Part shown: piece after piece, positions 23,207 through 36,067 of the stretch
Layout of the letters: every line of letters begins with the position of its first letter
Numbering within the stretch: the stretch's first letter is position 1
Assembly (NCBI GenBank): GCA_933228675.1
Contig: OW121741.1
Location: forward strand, 77,154,387 to 77,218,386
Length of the DNA stretch: 64,000 nucleotides
DNA from: Stomorhina lunata
Taxonomy: Eukaryota; Arthropoda; Insecta; Diptera; Rhiniidae
Reading direction: 5' to 3'
Position numbers and translations under genes: made by a program
The notes under the pieces: model-generated
Told to the model about the DNA's origin: nothing
Seen by the model: the letters and a program-made list of their open reading frames with translations, nothing else
The model's database searches: none

Positions 23207-25786
23207 ACAAGTAAGAGTGGTATATTCGGCTTTGCCGAATCTTGGATACCCTTCACCAATGGTGTTCCAAAAGTACTTAATGTAATTCGTAGCAATATTT
23301 GGTAATACTAGTATTATATGCAAAGAGTCTTTAAAATTAAGAGTCGGAAAACGAAAACCTTTTCGGTGGCGTCATCATCTAGAATAGTTATGCACCCAAA
23401 GGTAAGGTTGGGCAGGTGGCTGATGTCTAGGGAAGCTTAACTTGGGTTCTAAAGTGGTCCCTTTGTGAAAGATAATGATTACTAGACTACAAGTAGAGAA
23501 TGCATATTTAAGCCAGCCAGTAGCTTCGAAATAAAATAGACACATATTTTACGAACATTTAATAAAGTTCGATAGACCAGATAAACCATGCAGAAAAGAT
23601 GCTTCAAAATGTAGATGCCCTTAGATTTGCAATAGCACATCGATTTGATGAAGTTTAAGTATTCTGACATGCAACCCAAAAACGCTGTGCCCAGTGAGGG
23701 TTGTGCACTTAAATTCGTACGAATTATCCAACTAGTAAAAGTTCTTGATTAGTTATGTAAAACTCTGAAGTTAGCGGACTGATTTAGGTCAAAGCTTTAA
23801 CAATGATTGTCAATGTATACAAGCCTTAAAATTATAGTTTTAGATACATACGTGAAATATATAGCTTTTGAATGGATGGTTATCAGCTTTGTCGGAAAAG
23901 TTTACTTATTAATTTGAAGTTAGTTAATTAATTAAAATGAACACTTCATCAATAATATTTGGGATGTATAGTTCTTTCGATCTGTCCGATGGATGTTTGG
24001 AAAGTTTTGCTCTAGTTCTTTGTGCAATTTTAATGTGATTTAGTTTATCAGCATTAAATCGATTCCCGGTCGGGTTTATATGGGAGATTTCACTAAATGT
24101 GAATAGAGCTCGCCCATTTTCAATATCGAACTTTTCAAGAGATCAGAAATACTTTTGTCAAATGTTGTCCCTCAAGAAAGTTTATTTTAGGCGCTATTGT
24201 CCTGAATATCAATATTGTACAACGTCTTTAAACTAAATGTCATCATCGTATCTATTATAATTTGTCATTTATTAGCTACTAAGATATTGCCTTAGGCAAA
24301 GTTATACGGGATCAATTGTCAAACGTGAACGGATTTCTCCCAATTGCAATTAAAAAATTTAAATTTTTGTTGATATATGAGATACTTACATACATATGTA
24401 GGTTTTGAACGGATATCATGTAATTAGCTGCATTTTTGTACTTCCTAGGAAGATTACCTATAATTTGATATATAATACATTCTCAAATGTTATCATAATG
24501 TTCAAAAGTCAGACACAAAATTAAGATAAATGCAGTGTGTCTGTCTGCTAAAACCAGATTTGTGGAGCTCCTGAATTGTCCCACCCTGAATTTCAACATT
24601 GGCGATCAAAACACCATCGCTTAAACGCTAAATTATATCTACCACAAATTACAGAATGCATCAGGATTTAGATAATCCCCTGCGAAGGACGCTATTAAAC
24701 TTCATCAAAATAAACATCTGAGATATCGACAAAACAGGAGCTCCAAAAACTTGACTACAACAGAAAAAAGGACAGACAGGTAGACGGACGGACATGTAGA
24801 CGGACGGACAAACAGACAGACGGACGGACGGGCAAACAAACAGACGGACGGACAGACGGACGGAGGTCGCGAAATCGATTCTTGTGCCGATTCTGAGTTG
24901 ATCGGTACAATTTGAATGGTATTCATAATCAGATTTGTGGAGTATATATATCAGATTTTAGAAAATCCTCCCATAAAGAACAATGTCAAATTTCATCACA
25001 ATCGGTCCATAAACACCTGAGATATCGCTGAAACAATACTTACAAAATGTAAACAAAATTCCTTAGACACGTACTTTGGGCAATTTGCTGTACATCAAAT
25101 GTAGTGTTATGGCGATATCTCAATTGTTTATAGACCGCTTTTGATAAAATATTAATAACGTGCTTGGTGGGGGAATTTCCTAAAATCTGATATAAAATTT
25201 ATGTAGGTCCGTACTAAAGGAGGATAGAGTTTCCTAGTTCTGCATTTAATTTTTTCAACAAACATTCTCTAATGTGTACTTTGGGCAATTTGCGATACAT
25301 CAAATTCAGTGTTTTGGCGATATCTTAGTTGTTTATGAACCGATTTTGATAAAATTTTACAGAGTGCTTTGGGAAACTATTTCCTACAATCTGATATATA
25401 ACATATTATCACGTGTACACCAGGAGTATCTTTTTTCTCTTGTTATTTAAAAGTGAGTTTCAATCAAAAATTTTAAAATTTTCGTCTAATTTTTGGTATT
25501 TTTTCGATATTTTCGGTGTTTATAAACCGATTTTAATGAAATTTAATAGCGTTCTTTGCGGGAGAATTTCCTAAAATCTGATATATAATTTATGTAAGTC
25601 CATCCTCCAGGGGCTTCAGAAACTTGACAGACAGACAGACAGACGGACATCGCTTAATCGATTCTCCTCCCGATTCTGAGTCGATCGGTATAATTTGTAT
25701 GGGGTCTACGATCACTAATAAAAAAATTACAAACGGAATCACAAACTTATAATACCCTTTCACCTATTGGTGAAGGGTGTAAAAAA
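23207..25786 (+). mobile_element. Family D element, full length (about 2.58 kb)
   Basis: Starts ACAAGTAAGAGTGG with the hairpin TTCGGC-TTT-GCCGAA and the subterminal ATACCCTTCACCAATGG. It ends CCTATTGGTGAAGGGTGT, the near inverse. Near its 3' end it shares AAATTACAAACGGAAT with family B. It contains a GACGGACG tract and several CGATATCT(C/T)A-type modules. It is non-coding and inserted in the mariner pseudogene; GGA lies at both junctions. Confidence 0.8.
24768..24867 (+). repeat. (GACG/GACA)n proto-microsatellite in D
   Basis: Imperfect tetranucleotides such as GACGGACGGACAAACAGACA cover about 100 bp. Shorter versions sit in every A and B copy. Frames reading Pro-Ser-Val-Cys repeats on the other strand are artefacts of this tract. 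Confidence 0.9.
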
Positions 25787-25990
25787 GGAAACGCAGGTTG
25801 CTGAAAAGTTGCGTGATTTATATGGTGATAAAGCCTTAGAAATACACAGTGTTACGGTAGGTTTGTCAAATTCCATTCGGGAGATTTTTCACTAAAAGAT
25901 AAGCAACGTTAAGGTCGTTAAGTGAAGTTGATGATGACGATATCAAGGCTTAGATCGAATCGGATCGTCATGTAACTGAACGATATACTA
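25787..25990 (+). pseudogene. Mariner transposase remnant, continuation
   Basis: The frames give TQVAEKLRDLYGDKA, then KFHSGDFSL, then EVDDDDIKA and IESDRHVTER, separated by frameshifts and stops. This order (helix-turn-helix region, KFRSGDF-type motif, acidic EVDDD block, ESDRH) is characteristic of mariner transposases, apparently of the irritans-like group. The catalytic DD34D region is not found. T2 cuts the sequence at 25,990, and no continuation was recognised after 27,161. Confidence 0.85.
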
Positions 25991-26248
25991 CCCAGCAAAA
26001 CTTTTCATTACCAAATAATGGGTTAAACAGCTAAACTATTGAACACGAACTACTTAATCATTCACTGTTTAAGTCATTACATTAACATGGGGATGTCATT
26101 GGAGGCAAGTACTTACCAATTGAAGAAAAGTAATGTCTTGGGTAAGCAATTGGACAACAACAACAACAACAACAACTTTTTTGTTGTTGTTTTATTTAAA
26201 GAAACATATTTTTGAATGAATTACAATTTTTTTTTTGTGATCCCATGG

Positions 26249-26305
26249 GGGCTCGAACCCAGACCCCTACCCCGTCTGCTAGGCGGAAACTTTTCCACTG
26301 AGCTA
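26249..26305 (-). promoter_or_regulatory. tRNA-like A-box and B-box of T2
   Basis: On the minus strand TAGCTCAGTGG (26,305-26,295) precedes GGTTCGAGCCC (26,259-26,249). Both boxes are identical to T1 even though the sequence between them has changed. Confidence 0.6.
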
Positions 26306-27010
26306 CTTCATATGTTAAAAAATTAGCAGCTTATAATTAATTTATACAATTTTTATTTTTAGATCCAAAATCATGTGACAACAACTTTGTTTTTCCCTGC
26401 TTTTTTTGCTTTGTTGTAATTTTTGGAAAAATATATTGATACGATTTTTTGTAGTGCATTTAATAAACAAAAAAGAAGTTTTTTTTTAAATTATTTTAAA
26501 ACTTAAACAATTTAAAACTTCCCTTTTGTATGAGTTTTTATATAATATTGGCTCTTAATTACTTAAATGGCCTATAGATACAACCTATTTTCTTCGATCT
26601 TGTGCGAATATTCCTCAATTTTATAGGCCAAGTTGTGAAAAATTTTCCTCTACTTGGTCTTTCCATCCCATTTTTTATCGTTCTTATTGGACAACTCGCG
26701 GTACATGTTAGCTCACTACGTAACGTAGTTCTTTTTATGATGTCACTAGGAGGTCAGTGTCCACAGTTGAAATGAAGGATAACCAAGATAAGTCTAGGCT
26801 TACCAAGTTAAGACCAAGCAGAACCGTTGCTTGGTATCCAATAGGTATGTAGCCTACATAATTGACTCATGATAGTATTTTTTCATCACCGTGAGTTAGT
26901 TTTCCAAAATTTTTTTTACAGAAGGTAATATTTATGTTTTTAAAATTCAAAAATCATTTAAAAATACATTTTTAATAAAAAAAAATTTTAAAAAATTGTT
27001 GCTCTTGGTG

Positions 27011-27021
27011 GGATTTGAACC
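27011..27021 (-). promoter_or_regulatory. B-box-like sequence at the other end of T2
   Basis: Minus-strand GGTTCAAATCC, the counterpart of 21,423-21,433 in T1. Confidence 0.5.
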
Positions 27022-27161
27022 CGGGCCATTCAGTTCAACTTACCATTTTAATTACATATAAGTACTTATGTAATAACTTATTAGTTATTCGGAGGGTATG
27101 TTGTAGTCATTACAAGGTAACCAGTTACCAGAGTACTTGCCGTTACCAAAGTTTTGCTGGG

Positions 27162-27772
27162 TTATTTTATTTTTATAAAATTTTCATTTTGAATAAGATT
27201 TTTTGTAGGACTTTTTAATTTAAATCTTATTTCTTAAAAAAATACAATTTCAAGTCAATTTTCTTTAAAATCTTCTACAAAATGTTAGATTTAAATACAT
27301 AAATTATAAAATAATTAAAACATTTAAGAGATACTTCACTCAAACTGATACCCCTACAACTTTCATGTATTTGCCTTAAAATATATTTTTTTGTTCTGGA
27401 ATATGGTACTTTTTTCTTAGGCCGATTTCAAAACTCATTTTTTTATTTATTAAAAATGTTGTTCAACAAATATTACAAATTTTTAATTTGCACAAATGGC
27501 AACACAAAACTCAAAAAAACTGTCGTCAATATCATGAACCGCTATTGTCGAATTTCGTAAAAATGCAAATTTCTGGTTATAATTTCAGTTTTTGCTTATG
27601 TTTTTTGAAATCGGTTACCGATTTTCAACAAAATCTATTCAACAACGTTTTTTCGTCCCAAATGTGTTCAATGGAAGAATGTACAAGACGATTTCTTAAA
27701 GCCGAATTAGCCGTGATGGACGAAATTAGTCGTTCGTCCCAATTGTGTTTTAACCTTAATAACCCAGCAAAA
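27162..27772. other. Spacer between T2 and T3
   Basis: AT-rich sequence. Frames at 27,488-27,781 (plus) and 27,625-27,831 (minus) overlap each other, run into T3, and show no recognised domain. An inverted pair, TCGTCCCAAATGTG near 27,652 and CGTCCCAATTGTG near 27,735, was seen only as a direct near-repeat. No gene is called. Confidence 0.4.
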
Positions 27773-27902
27773 CTTTGGTAATGGCAAGTACTCTGATAAC
27801 TGGTTACCTTGTAACGACTACAACATACCATCCGATTTAATAATAAGTTATTACAGAAGTACTTATTTGTAATTAAGATGGTAATTTAAACTGAATGGCC
27901 CC

Positions 27903-27913
27903 GGTTCGAATCC
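27903..27913 (+). promoter_or_regulatory. Left-end B-box-like sequence of T3
   Basis: GGTTCGAATCC is the canonical tRNA B-box. It differs from T1 by one base that restores the most common tRNA form. Confidence 0.5.
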
Positions 27914-28753
27914 CACCAAGACCAACAATTTTTTTATTATTTTTTTTTATTAAAAGAGTTTTTTAAATGATTTTTGAATTTTTAGAACTTAAATATCACC
28001 TTCTGTAAAAAAAAAAATTTAGGAAACTAACTCAAGGTAATAAAAAAATACCATCATGAGTCAATTTTGATTATGTAGGGGATGTTGAATACCAAACACG
28101 ATTCTAATTGGTCTTAACTTGGTAAGCCCAACTTATCTGGGTCATCCTTCATCTCAACTGTGGACACACACCTCCTCATGGTATCACCCGGGGAGCTAGT
28201 TTAACACCCATTAATATTGTGAGTTAACATGTTCCGAGAGTTGTCCCATGAGATCGATAAAAATGGGTTAGGATAACGGGCTAGTAACCCTCTCTGGAAA
28301 AAAAATACAATGAATAGGATAAAATTAGAATTGAAATGTCCCACTACCTAATATTAGAGGAGGATGTCCGAAACTTCGATGGAAAGACCAAGTAGAGGAA
28401 CATTTTTCAAAGATTGGCCTTTAAAATTGGAGAATATTCGCACAAGATCGAAATCCATGGAATTCTAAAATATGCTCAGACTTTGACTTTAACAGGTTTT
28501 AACATTTAAGTAAGTAAGAGTCAATCTTATGTAAAAACTTATACAAAAAAGAAGATTTAAATTGTTTAAGTTTTAAAGTAATTTTAAAAAAGTTTTAAAA
28601 TAATTACAAAAAACCGTATAAAAATATTTTTCCAAAAATTACAACAAATCAAAAAAAAGCAGGGAAAAACAAAGTTATTTTCACATGATTTTGGATCTAA
28701 AAATAAAAATTGTTTATATTAATAATAAGCTGCTAAGTTTTCAACATATGAAG

Positions 28754-28806
28754 TAGCTCAGTGGAAGAGTCTCTGACTAGCAGTCGGAGGGTCTGGGTTC
28801 GAGCCC
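28754..28806 (+). promoter_or_regulatory. Right-end tRNA-like A-box and B-box of T3
   Basis: TAGCTCAGTGG at 28,754 and GGTTCGAGCCC at 28,796, spaced as in T1. Confidence 0.6.
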
Positions 28807-29079
28807 CCATGGGATCATAAAAAAATTTTGTATTTCGTTTAAAAATATATGTATTTAATAAAACAACAACAACAAAAATTGTTGCTGTTGTTGTTGTTGC
28901 TTTCAAATTGCTTACCCAAGTCATTACTTTTCTGCAATTGGTAAGTACTTGCCTCCAATGACATCCCCATGTTAATGTAATGACTTAAACAGCGAATGAG
29001 TAAGTAGTTCGTGTTCAATAGTTTAACTGTTTAACTCATTATTTGGTAATGAAAAGTTTTACTGGGAATGTACCTTTTC

Positions 29080-29140
29080 TTATTTGGATTTGAACCCAGA
29101 AAATTATGTTCAAATTACCATTTAAATCACAAATAATTGA
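29080..29140 (-). mobile_element. Diverged left-end fragment of element T
   Basis: GGATTTGAACCCAGAAAATT and AAATTACCATTTAAATCACA resemble the T2 region 27,010-27,060. It is a short, old remnant directly beside T3. Confidence 0.5.
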
Positions 29141-30559
29141 GTTTTTTCAAAGAGCAAGTTTAATTTAGGTAAATAGAGAATTTTAAGTTTCTGCAAAATT
29201 GGGTGAAATGGGTAAAGGATTTAAATTAAAGCTTTCCAATGAGATATACAAAAAGATCGATAAACAAGAGTTACCCTAATATACAACTCTTTCGTCATTC
29301 TCAATTCATTACAACAACCCCAACTTTACTAAATAATTTTTGACCTTTTTACAATTATTTCTGAAATAAATGAAATGTAGTTTCGAAAAACAAAACCATA
29401 AACTAAATAGTAGTAAATAGTAGAAAAAAAACCAAAAAGTTGTAAAAATGTTGACACTGACTAATAAAAAAAACAAAAGCTTTCTTTATTACATTTTATT
29501 TGTTGAATTTAATTTTATTCCCTGTCACATTTAGCTGTCATTCATTTGACTTTTCTGGTCATGCCAAAACAATGTACCTTCACTGAAAGTACCTTCACAA
29601 ATTTTTACCTTTTTTCCTCATACTCGAACAAGGGACGGAGAGTTTTATAAGAAAAAAACCCGTCATTTTCCAAACAAAAGCCAAAATAAAATATTCAACC
29701 TGACAATGACATTTCTGTTTTGATTGTTATGGCGACGATAATTTTATGGGGTAACAACAACAAAAAAAGTAGACGGTATACCAGACTTTATATTCAAAAA
29801 ATGGCAGGGTAGTATAGTTGACAATTACATGATACCCTACACTACAAAATTAAAATTTAATATAAAGTGGATCCTGTAATATAAAGTCACCAAGTTTTCT
29901 AGGTTTAGGGTTATCAAAACCCCCAAGAAGATTTATGTATTCCAAATGGTTTGTAGTAGTCATATAATATTATATAATACTTTATTTTCCCATAACTAGT
30001 TCATTGACCCGAGTTGTGTAGTGCCCTATAAGTAAATAATGTGAAAATTTTGTAAAAGTTTTTCCATTAACTAAATATATATAGCACAGTGGGTCAGACT
30101 AGTAAAATTTAAAGATAAAACAACTTTTTTATGCATTTTAACCAATAATAAAGGAATATCAAAAAATGGAGTCATAAGATTAAAAAACAAATTTAATGTG
30201 TTTATGCCCTTTGCCCCGTGCAGTCTAGTAACTCTAAGGGTGTTTACAAACACTAAAATAAAAAAATTATTGTATACTTTGAAAATGTTAGAAATATGAA
30301 TTGATGATTTTGCCGTTAACAAAAATGTCCAAAGAAAACTATTATAACAGTTTTTGCCTTTTTTCGATTTTTCCTTAACCTTGAGGCATTAAAGTTAATC
30401 GTTCAAATCAAATTGTAATAAAAATGTCTTAAATAAATAATTTATTTATTAGCTATGACATTTAAGGTTTAATATTAAGTATGAAAAATATGGTAAAAAA
30501 ATAAATTAGACTTTCCCAGAAACAAAAAATTCTAGAAAATTTTTCACAAAATTTATATT
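29141..30559. other. AT-rich intergenic DNA
   Basis: No gene seen. Near 29,806-29,850 GCAGGGTAGTATAGTTGACA and ATGATACCCTACACTAC recall the 5' ends of the A/B-type elements, but only weakly. Confidence 0.45.
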
Positions 30560-33500
30560 TTTCCAAAATTTTCTATAAAAAAAAACTAAATTTTTAACAA
30601 GTTTCTTATAAAAATAGAAAATTTTTGAAAAATTTTCTATAAAAAAAATAGAAAATCTTTGAAAAATTTTCTATAAAAATAGAAAATCTTTGAAAAATTT
30701 TCTATAAAAATAGAAAATTTTTGAAAAATTTTCTATAAAAATAGAAAATTTTTGAAAAATTTTCTATAAAAATAGAAAAATTTTGAAAAATTTTCTATAA
30801 AAATAGAAAATTTTTGAAAAATTTTCTATAAAAATAGAAAATTTTTAAAAAATTTTCTATAAAAATAGAAAATTTTTGAAAAATTTTCTATAAAAATAGA
30901 AAATTTTTGAAAAATTTTCTATAAAAATAGAAAATTTTTGAAAAATTTTCTATAAAAATAGAAAATTTTTGAAAAATTTTCTATAAAAATAGAAAATTTT
31001 TGAAAAATTTTCTATAAAAATAGAAAATTTTTGAAAAATTTTCTATAAAAATAGAAAATTTTTGAAAAATTTTCTATAAAAATAGAAAATTTTTGAAAAA
31101 TTTTCTATAAAAATAGAAAATTTTTGAAAAATTTTCTATAAAAATAGAAAATTTTTGAAAAATTTTCTATAAAAATAGAAAATTTTTGAAAAATTTTCTA
31201 TAAAAATAGAAAATTTTTGAAAAATTTTCTATAAAAATAGAAAATTTTTGAAAAATTTTCTATAAAAATAGAAAATTTTTGAAAAATTTTCTATAAAAAT
31301 AGAAAATTTTTGAAAAATTTTCTATAAAAATAGAAAATTTTTGAAAAATTTTCTATAAAAATAGAAAATTTTTGAAAAATTTTCTATAAAAATAGAAAAT
31401 TTTTGAAAAATTTTCTATAAAAATAGAAAATTTTTGAAAAATTTTCTATAAAAATAGAAAATTTTTGAAAAATTTTCTATAAAAATAGAAAATTTTTGAA
31501 AAATTTTCTATAAAAATAGAAAATTTTTGAAAAATTTTCTATAAAAATAGAAAATTTTTGAAAAATTTTCTATAAAAATAGAAAATTTTTGAAAAATTTT
31601 CTATAAAAATAGAAAATTTTTGAAAAATTTTCTATAAAAATAGAAAATTTTGGAAAATTTTTCTATAAAAACAGAAAATTTTGGAAAAATTTTCTATAAA
31701 AATAGAAAATTTTGGAAAAATTTTCTATAAAAATAGAAAATTTTGGAAAAATTTTCTATAAAAATAGAAAATTTTGGAAAAATTTTCTATAAAAATAAAA
31801 AATTTTTGAAAAATTTTCTATAAAAATAGAAAATTTTTGAAAAATTTTCTATAAAAATAGAAAATTTTTGAAAAATTTTCTATAAAAATAGAAAATTTTT
31901 GAAAAATTTTCTATAAAAATAGAAAATTTTTGAAAAATTTTCTATAAAAATAGAAAATTTTTGAAAAATTTTCTATAAAAATAGAAAATTTTTGAAAAAT
32001 TTTCTATAAAAATAGAAAATTTTTGAAAAATTTTCTATAAAAATAGAAAATTTTTGAAAAATTTTCTATAAAAATAGAAAATTTTGGAAAAATTTTCTAT
32101 AAAAATAGAAAATTTTTGAAAAATTTTCTATAAAAATAGAAAATTTTTGAAAAATTTTCTATAAAAATAGAAAATTTTTGAAAAATTTTCTATAAAAATA
32201 GAAAATTTTTGAAAAATTTTCTATAAAAATAGAAAAATTTTGAAAAATTTTCTTTAAAAATAGAAAAATTTTGAAAAATTTTCTATAAAAATAGAAAATT
32301 TTTGAAAAATTTTCTATAAAAATAGAAAATTTTTGAAAAATTTTCTATAAAAATAGAAAATTTTTGAAAAATTTTCTATAAAAATAGAAAATTTTTGAAA
32401 AATTTTCTATAAAAATAGAAAATTTTTGAAAAATTTTCTATAAAAATAGAAAATTTTTGAAAAATTTTCTATAAAAATAGAAAATTTTTGAAAAATTTTC
32501 TATAAAATAGAAAATTTTTGAAAAATTTTCTATAAAAATAGAAAATTTTTGAAAAATTTTCTATAAAAATAGAAAATTTTTGAAAAATTTTCTATAAAAA
32601 TAGAAAATTTTTGAAAAATTTTCTATAAAAATAGAAAATTTTTGAAAAATTTTCTATAAAAATAAAAAATTTTTGAAAAATTTTCTATAAAAATAGAAAA
32701 TTTTTGAAAAATTTTCTATAAAAATAGAAAATTTTTGAAAAATTTTCTATAAAAATAGAAAATTTTTGAAAAATTTTCTATAAAAATAGAAAATTTTTGA
32801 AAAATTTTCTATAAAAATAGAAAATTTTTGAAAAATTTTCTATAAAAATAGAAAATTTTTGAAAAATTTTCTATAAAAATAGAAAATTTTTGAAAAATTT
32901 TCTATAAAAATAGAAAATTTTTGAAAAATTTTCTATAAAAATAGAAAATTTTTGAAAAATTTTCTATAAAAATAGAAAATTTTTGAAAAATTTTCTATAA
33001 AAATAGAAAATTTTTGAAAAATTTTCTATAAAAATAGAAAATTTTTGAAAAATTTTCTATAAAAATAGAAAATTTTTGAAAAATTTTCTATAAAAATAGA
33101 AAATTTTGGAAAATTTTTCTATAAAAACAGAAAATTTTGGAAAAATTTTCTATAAAAATAGAAAATTTTGGAAAAATTTTCTATAAAAATAGAAAATTTT
33201 GGAAAAATTTTCTATAAAAATAGAAAATTTTGGAAAAATTTTCTATAAAAATAAAAAATTTTTGAAAAATTTTCTATAAAAATAGAAAATTTTTGAAAAA
33301 TTTTCTATAAAAATAGAAAATTTTTGAAAAATTTTCTATAAAAATAGAAAATTTTTGAAAAATTTTCTATAAAAATAGAAAATTTTTGAAAAATTTTCTA
33401 TAAAAATAGAAAATTTTTGAAAAATTTTCTATAAAAATAGAAAATTTTTGAAAAATTTTCTATAAAAATAGAAAATTTTTGAAAAATTTTCTATAAAAAT

Positions 33501-36067
33501 AGAAAATTTTTGAAAAATTTTCTATAAAAATAGAAAATTTTGGAAAAATTTTCTATAAAAATAGAAAATTTTGGAAAAATTTTCTATAAAAATAGAAAAT
33601 TTTGGAAAAATTTTCTATAAAAATAGAAAATTTTTGAAAAATTTTCTATAAAAATAGAAAATTTTTGAAAAATTTTCTATAAAAATAGAAAATTTTTGAA
33701 AAATTTTCTATAAAAATAGAAAATTTTTGAAAAATTTTCTATAAAAATAGAAAATTTTTGAAAAATTTTCTATAAAAATAGAAAATTTTTGAAAAATTTT
33801 CTTTAAAAATAGAAAAATTTTGAAAAATTTTCTATAAAAATAGAAAATTTTTGAAAAATTTTCTATAAAAATAGAAAATTTTTGAAAAATTTTCTATAAA
33901 AATAGAAAATTTTTGAAAAATTTTCTATAGAAATAGAAAATTTTTGAAAAATTTTCTATAAAAATAGAAAATTTTTGAAAAATTTTCTATAAAAATAGAA
34001 AATTTTTGAAAAATTTTCTATAAAAATAGAAAATTTTTGAAAAATTTTCTATAAAAATAGAAAATTTTTGAAAAATTTTCTATAAAATAGAAAATTTTTG
34101 AAAAATTTTCTATAAAAATAGAAAATTTTTGAAAAATTTTCTATAAAAATAGAAAATTTTTGAAAAATTTTCTATAAAAATAGAAAATTTTTGAAAAATT
34201 TTCTATAAAAATAGAAAATTTTTGAAAAATTTTCTATAAAAATAGAAAATTTTTGAAAAATTTTCTATAAAAATAGAAAATTTTTGAAAAATTTTCTATA
34301 AAAATAAAAAATTTTTGAAAAATTTTCTATAAAAATAGAAAATTTTTGAAAAATTTTCTATAAAAATAGAAAATTTTTGAAAAATTTTCTATAAAAATAG
34401 AAAATTTTTGAAAAATTTTCTATAAAAATAGAAAATTTTTGAAAAATTTTCTATAAAAATAGAAAATTTTTGAAAAATTTTCTATAAAAATAGAAAATTT
34501 TTGAAAAATTTTCTATAAAAATAGAAAATTTTTGAAAAATTTTCTATAAAAATAGAAAATTTTTGAAAAATTTTCTATAAAAATAGAAAATTTTTGAAAA
34601 ATTTTCTATAAAAATAGAAAATTTTTGAAAAATTTTCTATAAAAATAGAAAATTTTTGAAAAATTTTCTATAAAAATAGAAAATTTTTGAAAAATTTTCT
34701 ATAACAATAGAAAATTTTGGAAAAATTTTCTATAAAAAAAGAAAATTTTGGAAAAATTTTCTATAAAAAAAGAAAATTTTGGAAAAATTTTCTATAAAAA
34801 TAGAAAATTTTGGAAAAATTTTCTATAAAAATAGAAAATTTTGGAAAAATTTTCTATAAAAATAGAAAATTTTTGAAAAATTTTCTATAAAAATAGAAAA
34901 TTTTTGAAAAATTTTCTATAAAATAGAAAATTTTTGAAAAATTTTCTATAAAAATAGAAAATTTTTAAAAATTTTCTATTAAAATAGAAAATTTTTGAAA
35001 ATTTTTCTATAAAAATAGAAAATTTTTGAAAATTTTTCTATAAAAATAGAAAATTTTTGAAAAATTTTCTATAAAAATAGAAAATTTTTGAAAAATTTTT
35101 TATAAAAAAAGAAAATTTTTGAAAAATTTTCTATAAAAAAAGAAAATTTTAGAAAAATTTTCTATAAAAAAAGAAAATTTTGGAAAAATTTTCTATAAAA
35201 ATAGAAAATTTTGGAAAAATTTTCTATAAAAATAGAAAATTTTGGAAAAATTTTCTATAAAAATAGAAAATTTTGGAAAAATTTTCTATAAAAATAGAAA
35301 ATTTTGGAAAAATTTTCTATAAAAATAGAAAATTTTGGAAAAATTTTCTATAAAAATAGAAAATTTTGGAAAAATTTTCTATAAAAATAGAAAATTTTGG
35401 AAAAATTTTCTATAAAAATAGAAATTTTTGGAAAAATTTTCTATAAAAATAGAAAATTTTGGAAAAATTTTCTATAAAAATAGAAAATTTTGGAAAAATT
35501 TTCTATAAAAATATAAAATTTTGGAAAAATTTTCTATAAAAATATAAAATTTTGGAAAAATTTTCTATAAAAATAGAAAATTTTGGAAAAATTTTCCATA
35601 TAAAAATAGAAAATTTTGGAAAAATTTTCCATATAAAAATAGAAAAATTTGGAAAAATTTTCTATAAAAATAGAAAATTTTGGAAAAATTTTCTATAAAA
35701 ATAGAAAATTTTGGAAAAATTTTCTATAAAAATAGAAAATTTTTGAAAAATTTTCTATAAAAATAGAAAATTTTTGAAAAATTTTCTATAAAAATAGAAA
35801 ATTTTTGAAAAATTTTCTATAAAAATAGAAAATTTTTGAAAAATTTTCTATAAAAATAGAAAATTTTTGAAAAATTTTCCATATAAAAATAGAAAATTTT
35901 TGAAAAATTTTCTATAAAAATAGTAAATTTTTGAAAAATTTTCTATAAAAATAGAAAATTTTTGAAAAATTTTCTATAAAAATAGAAAATTTTTGAAAAA
36001 TTTTCTATAAAAATAGAAAATTTTTGAAAAATTTTCTATAAAAATAGAAAATTTTTGAAAAATTTTC
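30560..36067 (+). repeat. 31-bp satellite, forward arm (about 175 monomers)
   Basis: Each monomer is a 21-bp perfect palindrome (GAAAATTTTT, a central G, then AAAAATTTTC) plus a 10-bp spacer TATAAAAATA. The period is exactly 31 bp, for example G at 30,961 and 30,992. Variants include a central GG form, a 30-bp unit at 32,501 and 34,081, and a CTTTAAAAAT form. Variant order shows large internal duplications. It has no coding capacity. Confidence 0.97.
31640..34740 (+). repeat. Higher-order duplication within the satellite
   Basis: Rare variants recur in the same order. ACAGAAAATTTTGG occurs at 31,671 and 33,127 (offset 1,456), CTTTAAAAAT at 32,252 and 33,801 (1,549), TATAAAATAG at 32,501 and 34,081 (1,580), and ATAAAAAATT at 32,662 and 34,304 (1,642). 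All offsets equal 31n-1, the -1 coming from one 30-bp unit. This is a duplicated block of about 47 monomers with later insertion of a few units. Confidence 0.85.

Larger units (their letters stand above)
25991..27161 (-). mobile_element. TIR element T, copy T2 (1,171 bp)
   Basis: Begins CCCAGCAAAACTTTTCATTA and ends AAAGTTTTGCTGGG, reversed relative to T1 and T3. It is somewhat shorter and more diverged, with both tRNA-like segments kept. It is inserted in the mariner remnant. The flanks (TA and TT) do not show a clear target duplication. Confidence 0.85.
27773..29066 (+). mobile_element. TIR element T, copy T3 (1,294 bp)
   Basis: Begins CCCAGCAAAACTTTGGTAAT and ends GAAAAGTTTTACTGGG. It is nearly identical to T1 over its whole length, including the diagnostic AGAGGAGGATGTCCGAAACT. 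AA flanks both ends. The small minus-strand frame at 28,733-28,924 is the antisense of the tRNA-like segment. Confidence 0.85.

Noticed and set aside
24705..24926. Frame with Pro-Ser-Val-Cys repeats
   Set aside because: It is a translation of the GACG/GACA tract of element D.
27488..27831. Overlapping frames between T2 and T3
   Set aside because: They continue into the T3 terminus and show no recognised domain; I could not link them to the mariner pseudogene.
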